Shown: positions 1 through 12,668, counted from the first letter of the stretch. The stretch: DNA of 64,000 nucleotides from Erinaceus europaeus (GCF_950295315.1 NC_080175.1:67306302-67370301); one strand, 5' to 3'. Notes: generated by a model not told the origin, from the sequence alone. Numbers and translations: made by a program.

Positions 1-410
1 CAAATAGTTTCTCCTTCTCCTTGCATTGCCTTTTTAGGCACACCTAGAACCAAGTGAAAAATAGTTTCCTATTTTCTGATTCAATGACAAGCACTTTTAT
101 TTGGTCTCCTCTTAGTCGGGTGTGTTGAGTTGGCGGAGGAAGAGGAGAAGGAGAGGTGTCCTAGAGAATTCTGGACACACAGCATCCCTTGGTGTCCTGT
201 AAGTTCCCACACTTCTCTGTACCCAACACTCAGATCAGCCAAAAGGCCCATGAGCAAACGTCTTGTGCAATTTCCCCAACATCTGACTTCTTCCCTCTTG
301 AGAATATTTGTGAAAGCATATTGCTTAAGGACTTAGAAAAATTGTTAGAATTCAGCTTGTTTCTCAAGGCTAGGCCACAACAGAATTCAGGATTGACAGC
401 TAGGGGGATA
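1..410. other. intergenic, nothing recognised
   Basis: Mixed-composition sequence. The two short open frames at 130-449 lack splice context and resemble no protein I know, so I treat them as chance. Confidence 0.5.
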
Positions 411-635
411 CGTCTTTTTTTTTTTTTAATTTCTTTATTGGAGGATTAATGGTTTACAGTCAACAGTAAAAATACAGTAGTTTGTACATGTGTAACATTT
501 TCTCAGTTTTCCACATAACAATTCACTCCCCCGACCCTGTAGGTCCTCCTCTGCCATCATGTTCCAGGACCCGAACCTTCTCCCCAACCCATAGTCTTTT
601 ACTGTGGTGTAATACACCAGGGAATCTGTCTTCTT
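411..635 (-). mobile_element. L1 3' end, short-UTR type
   Basis: Read on the minus strand it ends in ttgactgtaaaccattaatcc followed by an A tract, like the 3' end of the long L1 at 11820-11865. The poly-T at 416-428 is the tail. It is 5'-truncated near 635. Confidence 0.8.
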
Positions 636-639
636 AAGT

Positions 640-1090
640 TTTCATTAGCTAAAATCCTGAACATGGTTTTGGTCCTGGGCAGGCAAAGGAGTTTTTTGCA
701 GTAACATCTCCTGGAAGAGGAGCTTGCTGGCTGGCAGGCTTGACTGATATTGATGATGGACTCTTTGCCAAGCCTTTAAGCTGTCCTCTGGATACACTCT
801 CTGGTTTCATGGCCTCAGGATTAAATTTGTAGTGTATTTAGCTATGAATAATTATAAGCAAGTAGATAAAACCTGACAGGCAGGAAACATGCATTTTCAT
901 TTGCAGTCTTTTCTTTCATGCTTTAAACACTTCTTCTTCCTTCTTTTTGCCTTTTATTCTTTATTCCCCCCTGCCTTCCTTTCCATTCATTTTTTTTCTC
1001 CCTTTCCTGAACTCTTCCTCCCTTTCCCTCTCCCTCTCTTCCTACCTTCCTCTTTATGTCCCTCCCTCTATCCTTTTGTTTTTAAAATCT
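640..1090. other. intergenic, pyrimidine-rich second half
   Basis: 640-890 looks like unique sequence. 890-1090 is a C/T-rich stretch whose open frame is low-complexity Phe/Leu/Pro and not a gene. Confidence 0.5.
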
Positions 1091-1092
1091 TT

Positions 1093-1437
1093 AACCACCT
1101 TTTTTCCAACTGCAATATGACTTTATTGAGTTAGTGTTGATTTACAGGGCTGTTGTTGTCACCAAAGTTCATTTTCACATTCCCCCAGGATGGGTGTCAG
1201 CACATTTCACCCTCCACCAAACCATCATCTTGTTTCACCACAGGGACTCAGGTCACCACACTCCCCTTAGTGCTCCTCCTTCCTGCTTCTGAGTCCCCAG
1301 ATCTGCTGTGGCAGACCACAATCCATAGAGAACTCCCCCTGGATTGTCCTCTCCTTTGTTACTTAAAGCCCATTTGTGAGTGGAATCATTCATCCCCACC
1401 TTCCTGTCTTCCTTTCTCTCTCCCCTCTCTTTTAAGT
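1093..1437 (-). mobile_element. older L1 3' UTR fragment
   Basis: The minus strand ends with an L1-like aactcaataaagtc 3' terminus, and its body resembles L1 3' UTR. It is more diverged than the other copies and is cut by the SINE that follows. Confidence 0.5.
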
Positions 1438-1439
1438 AT

Positions 1440-1574
1440 TTTTATTTGTTTATTTTTTTACTTCATTATTTATTATTGAATAGATACAGAAAGTAATTGA
1501 AAGGGGAGGGAGAGATAGACAGGAAGCGAGACTAAAGGATACCTGTAGCCTTGCTTCACCACTTTCCCCCTGCT
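1440..1574 (-). mobile_element. SINE-B, truncated
   Basis: Reverse SINE-B: T-rich tail, a purine block with gagagata, then cttcaccactttccccctgc. The tRNA-like head is missing. Confidence 0.7.
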
Positions 1575-2165
1575 GGTGGATTCAGCTTTCTAGTCCTATT
1601 TCCAACTCTGATAACATCTCCCAGACAACACCTTTAGTCCACCTGCATGTTAGCTGTCAGACACAGGTAAAATTAGTAAAGTGATGGGCTCCTTGGAATA
1701 TAGTTTAAATCGACTTCCTAGCTTTTATAAAAATGGAGACCCCAGATATTATCTGCTATATCCTTACCTTTATGTTCATGATGATTAAACAATTTGTTCT
1801 GCTTTATACCTTAATGCTTTTCAGCCACCAAGTTGCAGATGCTACTATGACACCAACCTGACTTCCATGGATGGACCACCTCACCAATTTGTCCTGGAAC
1901 CCCACCTCTCTAGGGCCCTGCCCCACTAGGGGAAAATAAACAGTCTGGGAGTATGGATCAACCAGCCAGTGCCCATGTCCAGTGGAGAAGCAATTATAGA
2001 AGACAGACCTTCCACTTTCTGCACTCCACAGTGATCCTGGGTCCATGCTTCCAGAAAGATAAAGAACAGGAAAGATTCCAATGGAGGGGATGGGATGCGG
2101 AACTCGGGTGGTGGGAATTGTGTGGAATTGTACCCCTCTTAATCAGCAATCTTGTCAATCATTAT
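1575..2165 (+). mobile_element. L1 long-3'-UTR terminal fragment
   Basis: Carries the recurrent 3' UTR blocks gccaccaagttgcagatgct, the tggatcaacc block and gtggtgggaattgtgtggaa, ending in an A/T-rich tail. The same block order occurs at 13.8, 18.3, 21.9, 37.9 and 54.5 kb. Confidence 0.75.
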
Positions 2166-2171
2166 TAAATC

Positions 2172-2935
2172 AATTTTTAAAATATATAAAGCCTAACAAA
2201 CTGTTTAGTAATCAGGAACATAAAGGTAAGAATATATAAGGTGAGATTTGGGGTCTTCATTTTGGAAGAAGCTAGGAAGTCTGTTTTAGGTATATTCCAA
2301 GTGTCCCGTGTCTTTAGTAATTTTTGCCTGAGCCTGACAGCTAACATGCAGGTGGGCTGAAAGTATTGTCTGGGAAGATGGTGTCAGAGCTGGTAATAGG
2401 ACTAGAAAGCGGGATCAGGGCAGAGAATATCTCCCAAATATGAGAAAAATATATAAATATCGCTAACTGTAATCCCCACTGATCTGACCTACAATCCATG
2501 TCTATTCATACTTAGCACATGAGCCCATGAAACCTCTGCATCCCTGCTGGTCTGAACTTGCATTTCATGGTTATACCTAGGAGCATTCTAGGCTGCACTC
2601 ATTTCAGAACTTGTTTTCCTCAAGTGGCAGAGTATGTTGACCCAGCCTTCCTTCAGAGAGTGGGGCAGTTCCTACCATTGTTGTTCTACATTGAGGGCCA
2701 TGTCCTGTAGAAGCCCACAAGAGGATTTAATGATGTTGTTCCAGATGGAAATGACTAGTGATGGTGGATAGAGGGAACTTTAAGAGGTCTAGGCACATCA
2801 TATCTGTGTGGGAATCCCAGGATTCACTGCTTGGGCCCTGTTTGATGGGGTGGCTTGGTAGTGACCAAAAGGGCCATCATTAAAGTGTGCTAGCCTCTTT
2901 AATTTTTTACAAGCTATATTTTCACTCACTAAAGT
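2172..2935 (-). mobile_element. L1 long-3'-UTR internal fragment
   Basis: The reverse complement matches the mid-UTR region seen at 24.96-25.62 kb and 53.8-54.5 kb (pairs such as gggatcaggg/cagagaata and gaagcccacaagaggattta). It lacks the 3' terminus, so it is a separate broken copy facing the previous one. Confidence 0.75.
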
Positions 2936-3022
2936 ACACACACACATTGCAAATCTGTTCACTAAAGAGCTAGAATACAAGGGTTTACACACTGAAATCA
3001 ATGCATGTAAAAAAAAATCTAG

Positions 3023-3298
3023 GGGAGTCGGGCGGTAATGCAGCGGGTTAAGCGCAGATGGCGCCAAGAGCAAGGATTGGTGTAAGGATCCTGGTTCCAG
3101 CCCACAACTACCCACCTGCAAGGGAGTCACAAGCGGTGAAGCAGGTCTGCAGGTGTCACTTTTTCTCCCTCTCTGTCTTCCCCTCCTCTCTCCATTTCTC
3201 TCTGTCCTATCCAACGATGACAACATCGACAACAATAATAACTACAACAATAAAACAACAAGGACAACAAAAGGGAATAAATAAACATTAAAAAAAAA
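3023..3298 (+). mobile_element. SINE-A, near full length
   Basis: Begins gggagtcgggcggtaatgca and keeps the gcgggttaagcgc A-box region, a B-box-like ggttccagccc, the cacctgcaagggagtcac block, a CT-rich body and the acaacaataaaacaacaagg tail. Confidence 0.9.
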
Positions 3299-3539
3299 CC
3301 GAGCTGGAAATACCTCTCTCATGCAATAGAAGTATACATGGTCTTTGAAACGCTTTTGTTGACATTTCTGCCTCTTAAAATTCAGAATTAACAAGAAAAA
3401 ATTAAATGGATTCACATTGCCATTGTTATTGTTATTAGTACTATAAGCAGAATAAGATGGATTCTTTGCTGCATATGTGGGCTTGGTGAGCCATGAGCAA
3501 ACGTTTCTCAGTCTAAGAGTTAGGTTAGACTTTCATGAG

Positions 3540-3742
3540 TTTTTTTTTTTATCTTATTTATTCGTTTGTTTAGGATAGAGAGAAAGAGAAGTGGAGAAGG
3601 AAAGGGGAGACAGAGAGGGAGAGAGACAGAGAGACACCTGCAGACCTGCTTCATTGTTCATGAAGCCTCTCTCCTGCAGGTGGGGCCAGGAACTTGAACC
3701 CCGCATCCTTGCGCATGGTAACGTGTGCCACTGCCTGGCCCC
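3540..3742 (-). mobile_element. SINE-B
   Basis: Reverse copy from poly-T through acacctgcagacctgcttca to the inverted head cactgcctggcccc. Confidence 0.85.
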
Positions 3743-3749
3743 TACTTTC

Positions 3750-4500
3750 ATGAGAATTTTAGTAACACCTTGTAGCAATGCTCTGCTTTTATGATGACCT
3801 TCTCTGACTTGTGGCTTTGCCAGCTGTATAATAGCAAAAACCCCTATGCATCCCCAGACTAGCTCTGACCCTACAAGGGGCACTAGAGAAAAGACACATG
3901 GTTCTCCATAGGTCTGAAGAATGTATCTCGTTGGCTCCCTAGTATTTTATTAGTTTCTTTATTTCTTTCTTTTCTTTTTTTTTTTTCTTTTTCCAATGGC
4001 AGGAAATCTGAAAAACAATGGTGACTCACATTCCTGAAGAGGAATGGCTTCTGGGGACCCTGACTGGCTTTCTCGGTACCCAGCCTTGCCTCTGGCACAC
4101 AGAGCCTGTGCCCGCCTCAATATTTACAAAATGTATTCTTGGGAAACATAGAATAATAAAAACTGGAGTGAAGTAAGAGGGTAGGAATTTGGCTTTTATT
4201 TTGTTTTTGGTAGAGAGATTTTTGTCTCAGTCCTGGAATGAACCTGATAAATAGATGCTGCAGAGCTAGGCTGGGAAAGGTCTTGAAACAGGAGCAGGGC
4301 CATGTCTACCTCTGTGGAGTCCTGCAGATCAGACTCATTTGGAAGATGGAAAGGCACAGAACAGGTCAGTGCATGGTATTATAGGAGCTCAGGCTGCAGT
4401 GTTTTCCTTTTTTAATTTTTTAACCAGAGTCAACTGAACAGTAAGAAAAATAAAGAGCAAGCATTTTGTCAGGTGTGTGTGGGTGTGTGTGTTAAATTTG
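3750..4500. other. intergenic, nothing recognised
   Basis: Only a short T/C tract (3955-3992) and a brief (TG)n near 4475-4492 stand out. Open frames here are short and interrupted. Confidence 0.5.
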
Positions 4501-4511
4501 CTTTTAGATCT

Positions 4512-4715
4512 TACTTTTTTTTTTTTCTTGTCACTGGGCCTTCACTGCTCCAGGCCAACTTTTTCAGATGGAAAGAGACAGAGATAAGAGACAGAAAGAT
4601 ACCACAGCATTAAAGTTTCCTTCAATGCATTGGGCATTTTGCTCAACCCTAGGTCTTGTTCATGACAAAACAGGCAAACTACCTAAGTGAGCTCTCTTGC
4701 TGGCCCCATCTTTCT
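4512..4715 (-). mobile_element. SINE-E, diverged
   Basis: Poly-T, then an agacagagataagagacag block, a kcattaaagtttccttcaat block and gctctcttgctggcccc, the inverted SINE head. Heavily substituted. Confidence 0.6.
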
Positions 4716-4899
4716 GTATCTTATCCCAAACACCCATCCGCAGACTTTCCTATAGGAACTTCATGCCAAAGAGGAGTTGCTGAAAGTGTGGAAATGTCCT
4801 TAGATCTAACCATGTTGTACTTCTCCTTCCCACCACTTCGTGGAGTCATTCAAAAAGGACTCCCCATTTTTGGAAACAGCTCACCTAACACTTAAGCAC

Positions 4900-5735
4900 T
4901 TCTCACCCCACGTTCACAGGAACATGGATTAGGACTTGAAATGCCCACTTCTGAAAAGTTGTCCATCTTTTGACAGATGTTGGCCAGGACATGGAGAAAA
5001 AGGAACTCTGCTTCACTGCTGATGGAAATGCAAACTGGTGAAGCTCCTTTGGCAGACTGGAAAGTCCTTAATGAATAAAAATGGAAGTACCTTATGATCT
5101 AGCAATACCACTCTGGAGCATTTGTCCCATGGCCACTCAAACACTAAGTAGAAAGGACATATGCACCCCTGTATTCATAGCTGCATTATTCATAATAGCC
5201 AAAGAGTGGAAGCAGCCTAAATGCCAATCCAGATGATTAAATAAAGAAGTTATGGGATATATTCTATAGAATACTACTCTGCAATCAAAAAAGATGATAT
5301 TGTGTCCTTTGGGGGAAAAGGATGAAACTTGGAGATGTTTATGCTTACTTAGTAAATAGTCAACGACTGCTACCTCTCCAGATTCAAAGGAGGTCTCGAA
5401 ACTTTACATCAGGCTCAACCTGACACTGTTGACTGGCTACAGAAGAAGGGCAAACGCCAGAAGAAGAAGAAACTTAGTAAATAAGATATGAAAGACAACT
5501 ATCAATAGTTTTACTCATATGTGGGATCCAGAGAACTGATGTATGTGAACCTGTAAAAATAAAAGTAGCCCAACTGCAAACTGTCTGTAGACTTTGTGAG
5601 AACTATTGTCACTCGGAGTGGGGATTGGAGTTGGGGAAGGGGTACAGAACTTTGGTTGTGGGTGTGGTGTGGCCTTTAATCTTATAATCTTGTGGACTAC
5701 TATTTAATCACGAATGACTTAAAAAAAAAAAAAAA
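4900..5735 (+). mobile_element. old L1, ORF2 3' end and 3' UTR
   Basis: The remnant encodes the typical end of ORF2 (region around tgctgatggaaatgcaaact, then tattcataatagccaaagag) and runs into a 3' UTR with an A tail at 5721-5735. It has many stops. A Vingi tail fragment at 5359-5471 interrupts it. Confidence 0.8.
5359..5471 (+). mobile_element. Vingi 3'-end fragment with target-site duplication
   Basis: Matches the last ~110 bp of the Vingi copy at 43771-44660, including the aactttacatcaggctcaac block and the gaagaagaa tail. It is flanked by the 12-bp direct repeat acttagtaaata at 5347-5358 and 5472-5483. It inserted into an older L1, and the element's stop codon position has changed (TAG to CAG). 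Confidence 0.85.
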
Positions 5736-6812
5736 GTAAAATGTTGCCCCCTCTTAATATGGGGCATAACAAGGAGGTTTGAAGGCAAGTAGCAGGCTAC
5801 TGTTTCACATTATCACAGAATTTATAAGAGGTGGGCATGGAGAAGCTCTCTGGTGGCAGATACATGAGAAAAAGTAGAGATCACTCTTTTAAAAAAATAC
5901 CCCAAGTGAATATGCTGTTAAAATCACTGAATATAAAAGCAATAGAATATGGCCTTTCCTCTCCTCTCCCAGGTCAAATAGGAATACCAAAGAAGATCAA
6001 CTGGGACCACAACAAGGCAGGACTAGAATGACTTCAGGAACCCACCAAACCACTGGTGAGAGCAAACACATGTGGCTCATGGACAGGGAGGAGCCTAAGG
6101 AGAGAATGAGTGGCTGGTAACAGTCCAGCAGTGTACCAGTTGAGGCACCAACTCCAGTCTGTTTTGCCAACAAAAAGACTGCTGAAGGGAGGATAGGACT
6201 CCCCTAAAACTCATCAAATGCAACAGTATGTCTCCATTGATACTGCCTTCAGAGGCTGGAGCAGGAGGGGGGAGGCCCTGTGCTGACATCTGGGAACAAA
6301 GAACTGACCAGTAAACTCAGGAGAAGAACTACACCTTGGTGGCCTAGCAGTGGGGCTGTATAGTGGGAGCCTTTCCACATTGTTCTCCTGATGAGAACAT
6401 GGTGAATAATTGCCTCAGAACCTACAACTATAAATGGGACTTGTTTAGAAACTCACAGGCCCCAGCAGTACTGCCGGCTTGGCAAAGAAGCTGAATTGAG
6501 CCTGGAGCTTTGGATCATTGGCGTGTGAGTCTCTTTGCATAACCACTGTGCTATCTCTCCCCCACACTGCTTTATCTCTTCATCAGGAGTGAGTGCTTAA
6601 ACTAAGAAGCCTACTCATATTTTAAAAGCCCTCAGGCTCTCATAGCCTACAGGGAAGAAAAAGAACAAAAGAGATTTTTTTGGTAGCCTCTGTGCTCCAA
6701 CTCAGGGCTTAAAATAATATTGAAACAACTGTTAATTCCCACAACTGTGAACCCTTCAAGTACCTTAGACACAAGTCAATCCAGGCAAGAGTGATCAGTA
6801 ATTTGAAAAGAA

Positions 6813-7823
6813 TTGAGAGAGGGACCTCATAACATACTATATAGAATGATTAAACTAAAAAAAAAATTTTTTAGAAATGAACCAGGACAAGAGGCTAAAA
6901 GCCCCCCAAAGGTTGAACCACAAAATAGTGTGGTCAAAATCCAAACACTTGTTAAGGAAATAGTCATAGGAGTGAGTAAAGAGTTTGAAAGAATTGTCAT
7001 CAGAAATGCAGAAACAACAAATGAGACTCTGGAAGAAAACACTAATTATCTCAAGGTTATTAGAGAGCTGAAAGCTGAAATAGCTGAGCTAAGAACACAA
7101 CTATCTGAATAAGCTAAAATAGTATCAGAACAGGGAAACAAAATAGATGAACTCCAGAAAACAATAGAGGGGAGAGATAATAGAATAAATGAGGCTGAAG
7201 ACAGAATTAGCAAGATCTAGGATGAATTAGAGACAACTAAAAAAGAAGAGGTCTCAAAAAGAGATTAAGAGATTCTGAAAACAACAACAGAGACCTATGG
7301 GATGGCTTCAAAAGAAATAATATACACATTATTGGCTTACCAGAAGAATATAAGGAGGGGAAGAAAGCATTCTTAAGGACATAATAGCTGAGAACATCTC
7401 TGGTCTAGACAACATAAAAGACATAAAGGTTCAAGAAGCCCAGAGGGTCCCAAACAGAATTATCCCAGACTTAAAGACATCAGGACACATCATATTTATA
7501 ATGGAAAGGAATAAGGATAAAGAAAGGATCCTGAAGGCTGCAAGAGAAAATCAAAAAGTCACCTACAGAGGAAAACCCGTAAGATTAGGAGCAGACTTCT
7601 CCACACAAACAATACAGGCCAGAAGAGAATGGCAAGATATCTATTGAGTGCTCAATGAGAAAGGATTTCAAACAAGAATACTGTATCCTGCTAGACTGTC
7701 ATTCAGACTTGATGGAGGCATACAAACCTCAGACAAGCAACAGTTGAAGGAATCAACTATCACCAAGCCTGCCCTGAAAGTAGTTCTGAAAGGGCTCCTA
7801 TTAACAGTAAGACCACCATAAAT
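6813..7823 (+). pseudogene. L1 ORF1 (RNA-binding chaperone) remnant
   Basis: L1 ORF1 makes a trimeric coiled-coil RNA-binding protein of the L1 RNP. The first open stretch (6813-7112, 99 codons) covers the start of the coiled coil, rich in E, K and L heptads, and ends at a TAA. Downstream the frame continues with the conserved DNRINEAEDRISKI-type block (about 7173-7218), then the C-terminal region with RLGADFS and ARREW-like motifs near 7585-7632. In-frame stops and at least one frame change make it a pseudogene. Confidence 0.8.
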
Positions 7824-7859
7824 AGGCTATATATTAGAACATTCAAAACTCTACAATAA

Positions 7860-10800
7860 TGGTGTTAAAATATCTTCAGTCTTTGATATCAATAAATATC
7901 AATGGCTTGAATACACCTATTAAAAGATACAGAGTAGGAAGATGGATCTGAAAATACAACCCAACAATATGCTGTCTACAGGAAACCTACCTAACTCAAC
8001 AAGAAAAACACAGACTCAAACTGAAGGATGGAAAACTATCATATGAGCCAATGGCCCACAAAAAGGGGCAGGCTCAGTGGTTCTCATATCTGACATGATA
8101 GACTTTAAAATAAGTAAAAATTTAAAAGATAGGCATGGACACTACTTAATGCTCAGAGGATCAGTCAATCAAGAGGACTTAACAATTATTAACATCTATG
8201 CACCCAATGAGAAGCCATCTAAATACATCAAACATCTACTGAAAGAGCTATAGCAATATATTAACAGCAACAAAGTCATAGTAGGGAACTTCAACACCCC
8301 ACTCTCTCAACTCAACTGATCTTCCAGGCAGAAAATCAATAAATACATGAGAGAGCCAAAAAAGAGATAGATAAAATAGAACTATTGGACATTTTTAGAG
8401 TCATTCATCCAAAGAAACTGGAATACACATTTTACTCAAGTCCCCATGGGTCATTCTCAAGGATAGACTATATGTTAGGCCACAAAGACAGCATCAGTAA
8501 ATTCAAGAGCATTGAAATCATTCCAAGAATCTTCTTAGACCACAGTGGAATTAAACTAACACTTAACAATCAACATAAGTTTAGTAATCATACCACAATG
8601 TGGAAGCTCAACAGTACACCACTTAACAACTACTAGGTCAAAGAGGAAATAAAGGAAGAAAACAAAACGTTTCTAGAGTTCAATGAAAACGAAGACACAA
8701 GCTATCAAAATATTTGGGACACAGCTAAGGCAGTACTGAGAGGGAAGTTCATAGCCATACAAGCACACATTAGGAAACAAGAAAAAGCTCAAATAAACAG
8801 CTTGATTGCACATCTTAATCTAGAAGAAGAAGAACAAAGGAACCCTAGAGCAACCAGAAGGACAGAAATCACTAAAGTTAAGGCAGAAATCAATAACACT
8901 GAAAATAAGAAAACCATACAAAATATCAATGAAAGTAAATGTTGGTTCTTTGAAAGAGTGAACAAAATTGACAAATCTCTAGCCAGACCCACAAAACAAA
9001 AAAGGGAGAAGACCCAAATAGATCGATCATAAATGAAAGAGGAGATATCACAAAAGACACCACAGAAATTCAACATGTCATGTGAAACTTCTATGAACAA
9101 CTATATGACACCAAGATAGAGAACCTGGAAGAAATGGATGATTTCCTAGATACCTACAAACTTCCAAAATTGAGTAAAGAGGAACTAGATAACATGAACA
9201 GGCCCATCACAGCTAATGAAATTGAAACAGTTATCAAAAACCTACCCAAGAATAAAAGTCCTGGACCAGATGGTTTTACAAATGAATTCTATAAAACCTT
9301 CAAAGAAGAACTAATACCTCTATTTTTAAAAGTCTTCCAGAAGATTGAAGACACTGGAATACTCCCTTCCAGCTTCTAGGAAGCCAACATCACTCTGATA
9401 CCAAAAGCAGACAGGGACACAACCAAAAAAGAAAATTACAGACCAATATCTCTGATGAACATAGGTGCAAAAATATTGAACAAAATTCTAGCCAACCGGA
9501 TACAGCAGTATATTAAAAAGACTGTTCATCATGACCAAGTGGGGTTTATCCCAGGGATGCAAGGTTGCTTTAATATATGTAAATCAATCAATATGATCCA
9601 CCACATCAATAAAAGCAAGACCAAAAACCACATGGTCATATCAATAGATTCAGAGAAAGCCTTTGACAAAATACAACATCCCTTTATGATCAAAGTGCTA
9701 CAAAAAAAATTTGAAGATAGTGGAGTCTATATATAGCAAACCTACAGACAACATCATACTCAGTGGTGAAAAACTGGAAGCATTTCCACTCAAATCAGGT
9801 ACTAGACAGGGCTGCCCACTATCACCATTACTATTCAACATAGTGTTGGAAGTTCTTGCCATAGCAATCAGGCAGGAGCAAGGAATTAAAGGCATACAGA
9901 TTGGAAGAGAAGAAGTCAAACTCTCCCTATTTGCAGGTGACATAATAGTATACATAGAAAAACCTAAGGAATCCAGCAAGCTTTTGGAAATCATCAGGCA
10001 ATACAGAAATGTGTCAGGCTACAAAATTAACATTCAAAAGTCAGTGGCATTCCTCTATGCAAAAACTAAGTTAGAAGAAGATGAAATCCAGAAATCAATT
10101 CCTTTTACTATAGCAACAAAAATAAAATATCTAGGAATAATCCTAACCAAAGAAGTGAAAGACTTGTATACTGAAAATTATGAGTCACTACTCAAAGAAA
10201 TTGAAAAAGACACAAAGAAGTGAAAAGATATTCCATGTTCATGGGTTGGAAGAATGAACATCATCATAATGAATATACTACCCAAAGCCATATACTAATT
10301 TAATGCTATCCCCACCAAGATCCCAATCACAGAATAGAACAAATGCTACAAATGTTTATCTGGAGCCAGAAAAGACCTAGAATTGCCAAAACTATCTTGA
10401 GAAGAAAGAACAGAACTGGAAGCATCATACTCCCAGGTCTCAAATGGTACTATATGGCCATTGTCATCAAAACTGCTTGGTACTGGAATATGACTAGACA
10501 CACTGATCAGTGGTATAGAATTGAGAACCTGAAAGTAACCCCCACACCTATGGACATCTAATCTTTGACAAAGGTTCCCAGACTATTAAATGGGGAAAGC
10601 AGTCTCTTCAACAAATGGTGTTGGTAAAAATGGGTTGAAACATGCAGAAGAATGAAACTGAACCACTATATTTCACCAAATACAAAAAGTAAATTCCAAG
10701 TGGATCAAGGACTTGGATGTTAGACCACAAACTATTAGATACTTAGAGGAAAATACTGCAGAACTCTTTTCCGCATAAATTTTAAAGACATCTTCAATGA

Positions 10801-11510
10801 AACGAATCCAATTACAAAGAAAAGTAAGGCAAAAATAAACCTATGGGACTACATCAAATTAAAAAACTTCTGCACAGCAAAAGAAACCACTACCCAAACC
10901 AAGAGACCCCTCACAGAATGGGAGGAGATCTTTACATGCCATACATCATACAGAGGTTAATAACCAAAATATATAAAGAGCTTGCCAAACTCAACAACAA
11001 GAAAAACAAATAACCCCATCCAAAATGGGGGGAGGACATGGACAGAATATTCACCACAGAAGAGATCCAAAAGGATGAGAAACACATGAAAAAATGTTCC
11101 AAGTCTTTGATTGTCAGAGAAATGCAAATAAAGACAATGAGATACCACTTCACTCACCTGTGAGAATGTCATACATCAGAAAAGGCAACAGCAGCAAATG
11201 CTGGAGAGGTTGTGGGGTCAAAGCAGCCCTCCTGCACTGCTGGTGGGAATATAAATTGGTCCAGCGTCTGTGGACAGCAGTCTGGAGAACTCTTAGAAGG
11301 CTAGAAATGGACCTACCCTATGATCCTACAATTCCTCTCTTGGGGATATATCTTAAGGAACCCAACACACCCATCCAAAAAGATTTGTGTATACCTATGT
11401 TCTTAGCAGCACAATTTGTAATAGCCAAAACCTGGAAGCAACCCAGATGTCCAAGAACAGATGAGAGGCTGAGCAAGTTATGGTATATATATATACTACT
11501 CAGCTATTAA
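7860..11510 (+). pseudogene. L1 ORF2 (endonuclease/reverse transcriptase) remnant
   Basis: An APE-type endonuclease comes first: a QET motif near 7980, and SFSRIDYML near 8451-8477 followed by the DHSGI block. The reverse transcriptase follows: PGPDGF near 9261, motif A DSEKAFD at 9647-9667, motif [12 protein letters not shown] near 9795-9827, and motif C at 9930-9941, which reads FAGD instead of the catalytic FADD. The Cys-rich C-terminal region with GNVN-type landmarks replaced lies at 11094-11510. In-frame stops (for example TAG at 9377) and frame changes (one after the A run near 9702-9709) break the frame. Substitution of the second catalytic Asp would abolish RT activity even without the stops. 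Confidence 0.88.
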
Positions 11511-11867
11511 AAATGGTGATTTCACTGTTTTCAGCTAATATTGGATGGACCTTGAAAAATTCATGTTAAGTGAAATGTCGGAAACAGAAGGATGAATATG
11601 GGATGATCTCACTCATAGGCAGAAGTTGAAAAACAAGATTAGAAAGGAAACACAAGTAGAACCTGAACTGAAGTTGTTGTATTGCACCAAAGTAAAAGAC
11701 TCTGGGGGGGGGGGGGAATGAGAGTACAGGTCCAAAAAAGATGACAGAGGACCTAGTGGGAGTTGTATTGTTACGTGGAAAACTGAGAAATGTTATGCAT
11801 GTACAAATTATTGTATTCACTGTCGAATGTAAACATTAATCCCCCAATAAGAAAGTTAAAAAAACAC

Positions 11868-12133
11868 ACCATGTTAAGCACACAGTGCAAAGTGAAAGGA
11901 TCCCAGTTCAAGCCCCGACTTCCCACATGCAGGGGGGGGGGTCTCTTTACAAGTGGTGAAGCAGGTCTGAAAGTATCTGTCTTTCTCGCTCTCTATCTCC
12001 CCCTCCTCTCTCAATTTCTCTCTCTCCTATCTAGTAAAAATGAAAAAATAGCCACCAGGAGCAGTAGCTTGATAGTGTTAGCATCAAGCCCCAGCGATAC
12101 CCTGGAGAAATAAATAAATAAATAAATAAATAA
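11868..12133 (+). mobile_element. SINE-A' directly after L1
   Basis: 5'-truncated head (cagttcaagccccgacttcc), a 10-G run at 11933-11942, a CT body, the A' block ccaccaggagcagtagcttg, and an (AATA)n tail at 12106-12133. Confidence 0.8.
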
Positions 12134-12400
12134 TCTTCAGAAATGAAAAGCTGAAAAGGACAATTTTTCAAGGAAGTCAAACTTCAGTCAAGTATGTAGC
12201 TTTTTCAGAACAGAATCCAAACTATAACAATTCAAAGAACCCCTTTTTTAGGCCTAGACTGACAGGTTTGTAAAATGGATATGAGCAGCTAATTTTGCAC
12301 GGATCCTTTCCCTCCCTTTTAGTGAAGCTCCTTAATGAAGCTTCCACACTAGCTGTGGTCTTCCACTTTCTTTTCTATAAAATATATTATATCTGCTTTT
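12134..12400. other. intergenic, nothing recognised
   Basis: A/T-rich sequence between two SINEs, with no frame or motif I can support. Confidence 0.5.
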
Positions 12401-12401
12401 A

Positions 12402-12552
12402 TTTTAATGAAAAAGAGAAAGAGATACAGAGAGAGACCAGAGTCCTGCTCAGCTCTGGATGATGGTGGTGCTGAGGACTGAAACTGGGACCTCAGAGTCT
12501 CAGGCATGAAAGGCTTTATGCAGAACCACTATGCTGTCTCTCTAGCTTGGTG
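12402..12552 (-). mobile_element. SINE-D
   Basis: Reverse copy: gtcctgctcagctctggatg, then ctcaggcatgaaaggcttta, ending at the inverted head actatgctgtctctctagc. Confidence 0.85.
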
Positions 12553-12668
12553 TTTCATTGTCTAGCTGCTGAAAACCTAGAATTATTTGTAACATTGTTG
12601 TCTGACACTTGATATGATAAATAGATTTTGGTAATTAATCAAAGACCAAAAAAAAAAAACAAAAAAAA

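Larger units (their letters stand above)
5990..11865 (+). mobile_element. near-full-length L1, inactive
   Basis: 5' UTR (about 5990-6810), ORF1 remnant, ORF2 remnant and a short ~350-bp 3' UTR ending near 11865 with an A-rich tail. The 5' boundary is my estimate. Both reading frames are broken by several stops and shifts, so this copy cannot encode its own proteins. It supplies the reference for the short-UTR 3' ends at 411, 16660 and 25640. Confidence 0.85.
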
